From: Fischerella sp.
Lineage (GTDB): Bacteria > Cyanobacteriota > Cyanobacteriia > Cyanobacteriales > Nostocaceae
Assembly (NCBI GenBank): GCA_026419705.1
Contig: JANZYY010000210.1
Coordinates: 1 to 8,248 of the forward strand
Direction of reading: 5' to 3'
DNA length: 8,248 nt
Part shown: one piece after another, positions 6,520 through 8,248 of the stretch
How positions within the stretch are numbered: position 1 is the stretch's first letter
Layout: each line of letters starts with the position of its first letter
Notes under the pieces: model-generated
Told to the model about the DNA's origin: nothing
Databases searched by the model: none
What the model saw: the letters and a program-made list of their open reading frames with translations, nothing else
Made by a program: the position numbers and the translations under genes

Positions 6520-6669
6520 TTAATTGTCGCAATCTCGGAACAATCTCGCGACCACTTCATCTATCACCCGTTCATCTTTGATTTGACTCAAAGCCTGGGC
6601 TATAATGAAAGCCATTTCTGCTGTCGTTTTATATGCTAGTTTGATATCCGCACTTGCTGGTTCGCTCAT
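6520..6669 (-). CDS. Small hypothetical protein, 49 residues
   Basis: An ATG at 6667-6669 opens a 49-codon frame ending at TAA (6520-6522). The start has AGGG six bases upstream on the minus strand, a fair ribosome-binding site. The peptide begins MSEPASADIKLAYKTTAEMA and continues through an Ala/Ile-rich central segment to a charged end (DEVVARLFRDCDN). It has no signal peptide and one Cys, and the pattern suggests one or two amphipathic helices. I do not recognise the family and assign no function. In favour of coding are the ordinary amino-acid composition and the ribosome-binding site; against it are the short length and repeat-rich surroundings. It lies 153 bases downstream of the oxidoreductase gene on the same strand, so co-transcription is possible unless the hairpin at 6773-6807 ends the transcript. 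Confidence 0.55.
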   Translation of the reverse strand: MSEPASADIKLAYKTTAEMAFIIAQALSQIKDERVIDEVVARLFRDCDN

Positions 6670-6772
6670 AGCCAACCCTAGTGATTAATTATTGCTAGTT
6701 AAGTTCTAGACTAAGATAAAAGACGGTAATTTGACTTCATCCCATAGGCTCATCCGATCAGGTGATTTTTAA

Positions 6773-6807
6773 TCAAGGGAAGGAAATTCTCAGACCTTCA
6801 CCCTTGA
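6773..6807 (-). terminator. Hairpin after the oxidoreductase gene, possible weak terminator
   Basis: TCAAGGGAAGG (6773-6783) pairs with CCTTCACCCTTGA (6795-6807), giving stems of 4 and 7 bp interrupted by a two-base CA bulge and an 11-base loop. It sits 15 bases beyond the stop of the minus-strand oxidoreductase. On that strand the bases following the stem are TTAAAAATC, not a T-run, so it would be a poor intrinsic terminator; a 3'-end-protecting hairpin is equally possible. Confidence 0.35.
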
Positions 6808-6822
6808 ATATGAAATCAGATA

Positions 6823-7974
6823 TTAACTTTCCAGAAATTCTTCCAAATTGGGTACATCTATCCAACTGGATGTGAGATTTGATTCATGGGATAAATCCAT
6901 CAACAACTGGGAATAAACTCCTTCTCGCAAGGATGGAACTATTTCCTCTCCTCGATCAATTCCCTGTACCCATTGATCCACGACTCTGATAAACGCAGAA
7001 ATGCGACCATCCGCATAATTTTTGGGAAATACTAATCTATTGGGAATTTCTATTTCTGTTAGCTGTTTCCCGGGTTGGAATGCCCAAACACGGAAACCAT
7101 GTATATAATCTTTTTGATTTTCGCTTCCCAAAATGAGAGTACCGCGATCGCCATAAACTTCTATCCAATGAGTACGCGGTGCATGTACAACTGCACTGAT
7201 AGAAACCTGGCAAGGTGTGCCATCTGCTAATTCTAGCATCAACATGCAAGTATCATCGCTGTTGACTGCCTTTAATTCGCCTGTGTTGGGATCTGGTCGT
7301 TGAGTGATGGCGGTAATCAAACGGGCGTTTAATCTGCGTACCGAGCCAAACAGCCAGTGTATATAATCGAAGGTGTGGGAACCCAAAGACCCTAGTGCAC
7401 CACCTCCTTGATCTTTCTGTGAATACCAATTCCAAGGTCTAGAAGCATCAGCACGAGAAGAACCTAACCAATCAATTCTAATTAGGCGTTTGTTCCCTAC
7501 ATACCCTTGTGATAAGAGTTCAGAAAATAATTGCCATCCCGGTACAAATCGAAATTCAAAATCTACAGTTACAGTGACGCCTTTTGATTTTGCTAAATAG
7601 TAAAGTTCTTTTGCTTCAGCGGCATTTAGAGTTGTAGGTTTTTCTAGTAACAAATGTTTTCCGGCTTGCAAAACTTCCTTAGCCATTTCGTAGTGCAAAA
7701 ATGGTGGTGTGGCGATGCTGACCGCTTGCACTTCGCTTAAAGAAACAATATCTGCAATTGTATTGCAGGCATAGGGAATATTGAGGGATTGTGCTATGGC
7801 TTGGGCTTTTTCTAAATCTCGGTGATAAACAGCAACTACCTGGGTACGGGGATAAGCTTGGAATCCAGGAATGTGGACTTTTTGACCAAATCCCGTGCCG
7901 ACAACTGCAACGCCAATGGGTTGCGCTTTAGCTGGATTGTGGTCAAAAGTTACAACCTGTGGCATGGATGACAT
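6823..7974 (-). CDS. Gfo/Idh/MocA-family NAD(P)-dependent oxidoreductase
   Basis: This 383-residue protein has an N-terminal Rossmann fold with the dinucleotide motif GVAVVGTGFGQKVHIPGF (21-38). Next come SIATPPFLHYEMAKEVL (86-102) and the family-defining EKP at 111-113, whose lysine is usually catalytic. The C-terminal alpha/beta domain includes GGGALGSLGSHTFDYIHWLFG (190-210), where H200 and D203 correspond to the usual substrate-site Asp/His region. Members oxidise or reduce sugars, inositols, trans-dihydrodiols or biliverdin using NAD(P); the substrate cannot be deduced here. Length is typical (about 340-390). There is no signal peptide, so it is cytosolic. The start is uncertain: ATG at 7972-7974 and another three codons in (7963-7965) both lack a clear Shine-Dalgarno motif, and the Rossmann strand starts only near residue 20. 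It is followed on the same strand by the small ORF. Confidence 0.93.
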   Translation of the reverse strand: MSSMPQVVTFDHNPAKAQPIGVAVVGTGFGQKVHIPGFQAYPRTQVVAVYHRDLEKAQAIAQSLNIPYACNTIADIVSLSEVQAVSIATPPFLHYEMAKEVLQAGKHLLLEKPTTLNAAEAKELYYLAKSKGVTVTVDFEFRFVPGWQLFSELLSQGYVGNKRLIRIDWLGSSRADASRPWNWYSQKDQGGGALGSLGSHTFDYIHWLFGSVRRLNARLITAITQRPDPNTGELKAVNSDDTCMLMLELADGTPCQVSISAVVHAPRTHWIEVYGDRGTLILGSENQKDYIHGFRVWAFQPGKQLTEIEIPNRLVFPKNYADGRISAFIRVVDQWVQGIDRGEEIVPSLREGVYSQLLMDLSHESNLTSSWIDVPNLEEFLES

Positions 7975-8019
7975 AAGTTTATTTAAATAACCTCATCTGA
8001 TAGTTTTTCATATTCGCGC

Positions 8020-8124
8020 GAGTTCGTTAACTCAGTCAACCAAGTTCTAATACTGATTCACGAGGTTCCAAGACTGATTCATCTGGTTCTGATACTGATT
8101 GACGAGGTTCAAAGACTGATTGAC
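8020..8124. repeat. 21-bp tandem repeat, four clear units plus one degenerate unit
   Basis: Units lie at 8041-8061, 8062-8082, 8083-8103 and 8104-8124, sharing the core GTTC followed by ACTGATT. A poorer copy lies at 8020-8040. Units 2 and 4 are the GAGGTTC-AAGACTGATT type (18 of 21 identical); units 1 and 3 are the GTTCT-ATACTGATT type (17 of 21). Growth therefore looks like duplication of a 42-bp dimer. It lies upstream of the oxidoreductase start. The period is a multiple of three, but no good start codon precedes the open plus-strand frame and the minus-strand frame hits TAG, so it is annotated as non-coding. Confidence 0.8.
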
Positions 8125-8248
8125 GAATTTATCGATCCTAGCGGGAAGACCCCAAGTGAAGCTTGCGAAAGAGAGGGTATGAGAACTAGGCTAGTGGTTT
8201 GCCAAAGCAACTTTGCGGGGTTTGTAGTTGGCGCTTTAGCGCTGAAGC
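8125..8248. other. Non-coding edge region with a small palindrome; nothing else recognised
   Basis: No convincing gene is seen. GCGCT (8231-8235) and AGCGC (8238-8242) form a short palindrome around TT within GGCGCTTTAGCGCTGAAGC. This sequence resembles the GCGCTAAAGCGC-type intergenic repeats of filamentous cyanobacteria, from memory only. A plus-strand frame open from 7987 runs to the window end without an early ATG, GTG or TTG start, so it is not called as a gene. Confidence 0.4.

Noticed and set aside
6575..6606. Plus-strand promoter-like TTTGAT, 18 bases, TATAAT
   Set aside because: It lies antisense inside the small ORF, has no plausible downstream plus-strand gene, and such matches are common in AT-rich sequence.
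7987..8248. Open plus-strand frame through the 21-bp array to the window end
   Set aside because: There is no ATG, GTG or TTG near its beginning, the first ATG is beyond the array, and the sequence after the array resembles intergenic repeat DNA.

Overview
The window looks like chromosomal DNA of a cyanobacterium, probably filamentous and Nostocales-like. Three things point that way. The octamer GCGATCGC (HIP1) occurs eight times in 8.2 kb, starting at 980, 1020, 1128, 4065, 4823, 6117, 6157 and 7144. There is a large porphyrin/corrin metal-chelatase subunit of the ChlH/CobN family. The intergenic spaces hold several palindromic and tandem repeats of the kind common in Nostoc-type genomes. 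The assignment rests on these features, not on a database search.

Layout. (1) 2-700, plus strand: 3' part of an RNase II/RNase R-family exoribonuclease gene, cut by the window edge. (2) 701-907: spacer with an imperfect palindromic repeat. (3) 908-4600, plus: a 1230-residue chelatase large subunit of the ChlH/CobN family. It differs from the canonical cyanobacterial ChlH as I know it, so it may be the second H-type paralogue often annotated CobN. It carries a short repeat-like stretch inside its reading frame. (4) 4674-5588, minus, convergent with the chelatase: an Ap4A phosphorylase/ATP adenylyltransferase-like protein with an HxHxQ motif. (5) 5738-6091, plus, divergent from (4): a small stand-alone Rieske [2Fe-2S] protein, followed by an intrinsic terminator whose stem is made of two HIP1 sites. 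(6) 6177-6822: an accessory stretch holding a MITE-like element with a perfect 34-bp palindrome, a nested hairpin with an embedded minus-strand promoter-like motif, and a 49-codon minus-strand small ORF. (7) 6823-7974, minus: a Gfo/Idh/MocA-family NAD(P)-dependent oxidoreductase. (8) 7975-8248: non-coding DNA with a 21-bp tandem repeat and a small palindrome at the edge.

How the genes relate. No operon is evident: neighbours are convergent or divergent, or separated by repeats, and the predicted functions (RNA decay, tetrapyrrole metal insertion, dinucleotide polyphosphate turnover, electron transfer, sugar or bile-pigment-type oxidoreduction) do not form one pathway. The chelatase would need ChlI/ChlD-type AAA+ partners encoded elsewhere. 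I found no CRISPR array, tRNA, rRNA, transposase gene or defence system. The least ordinary material is the repeat content, especially the repeat-like segment within the chelatase gene and the cluster of compact elements between 6.1 and 6.8 kb.
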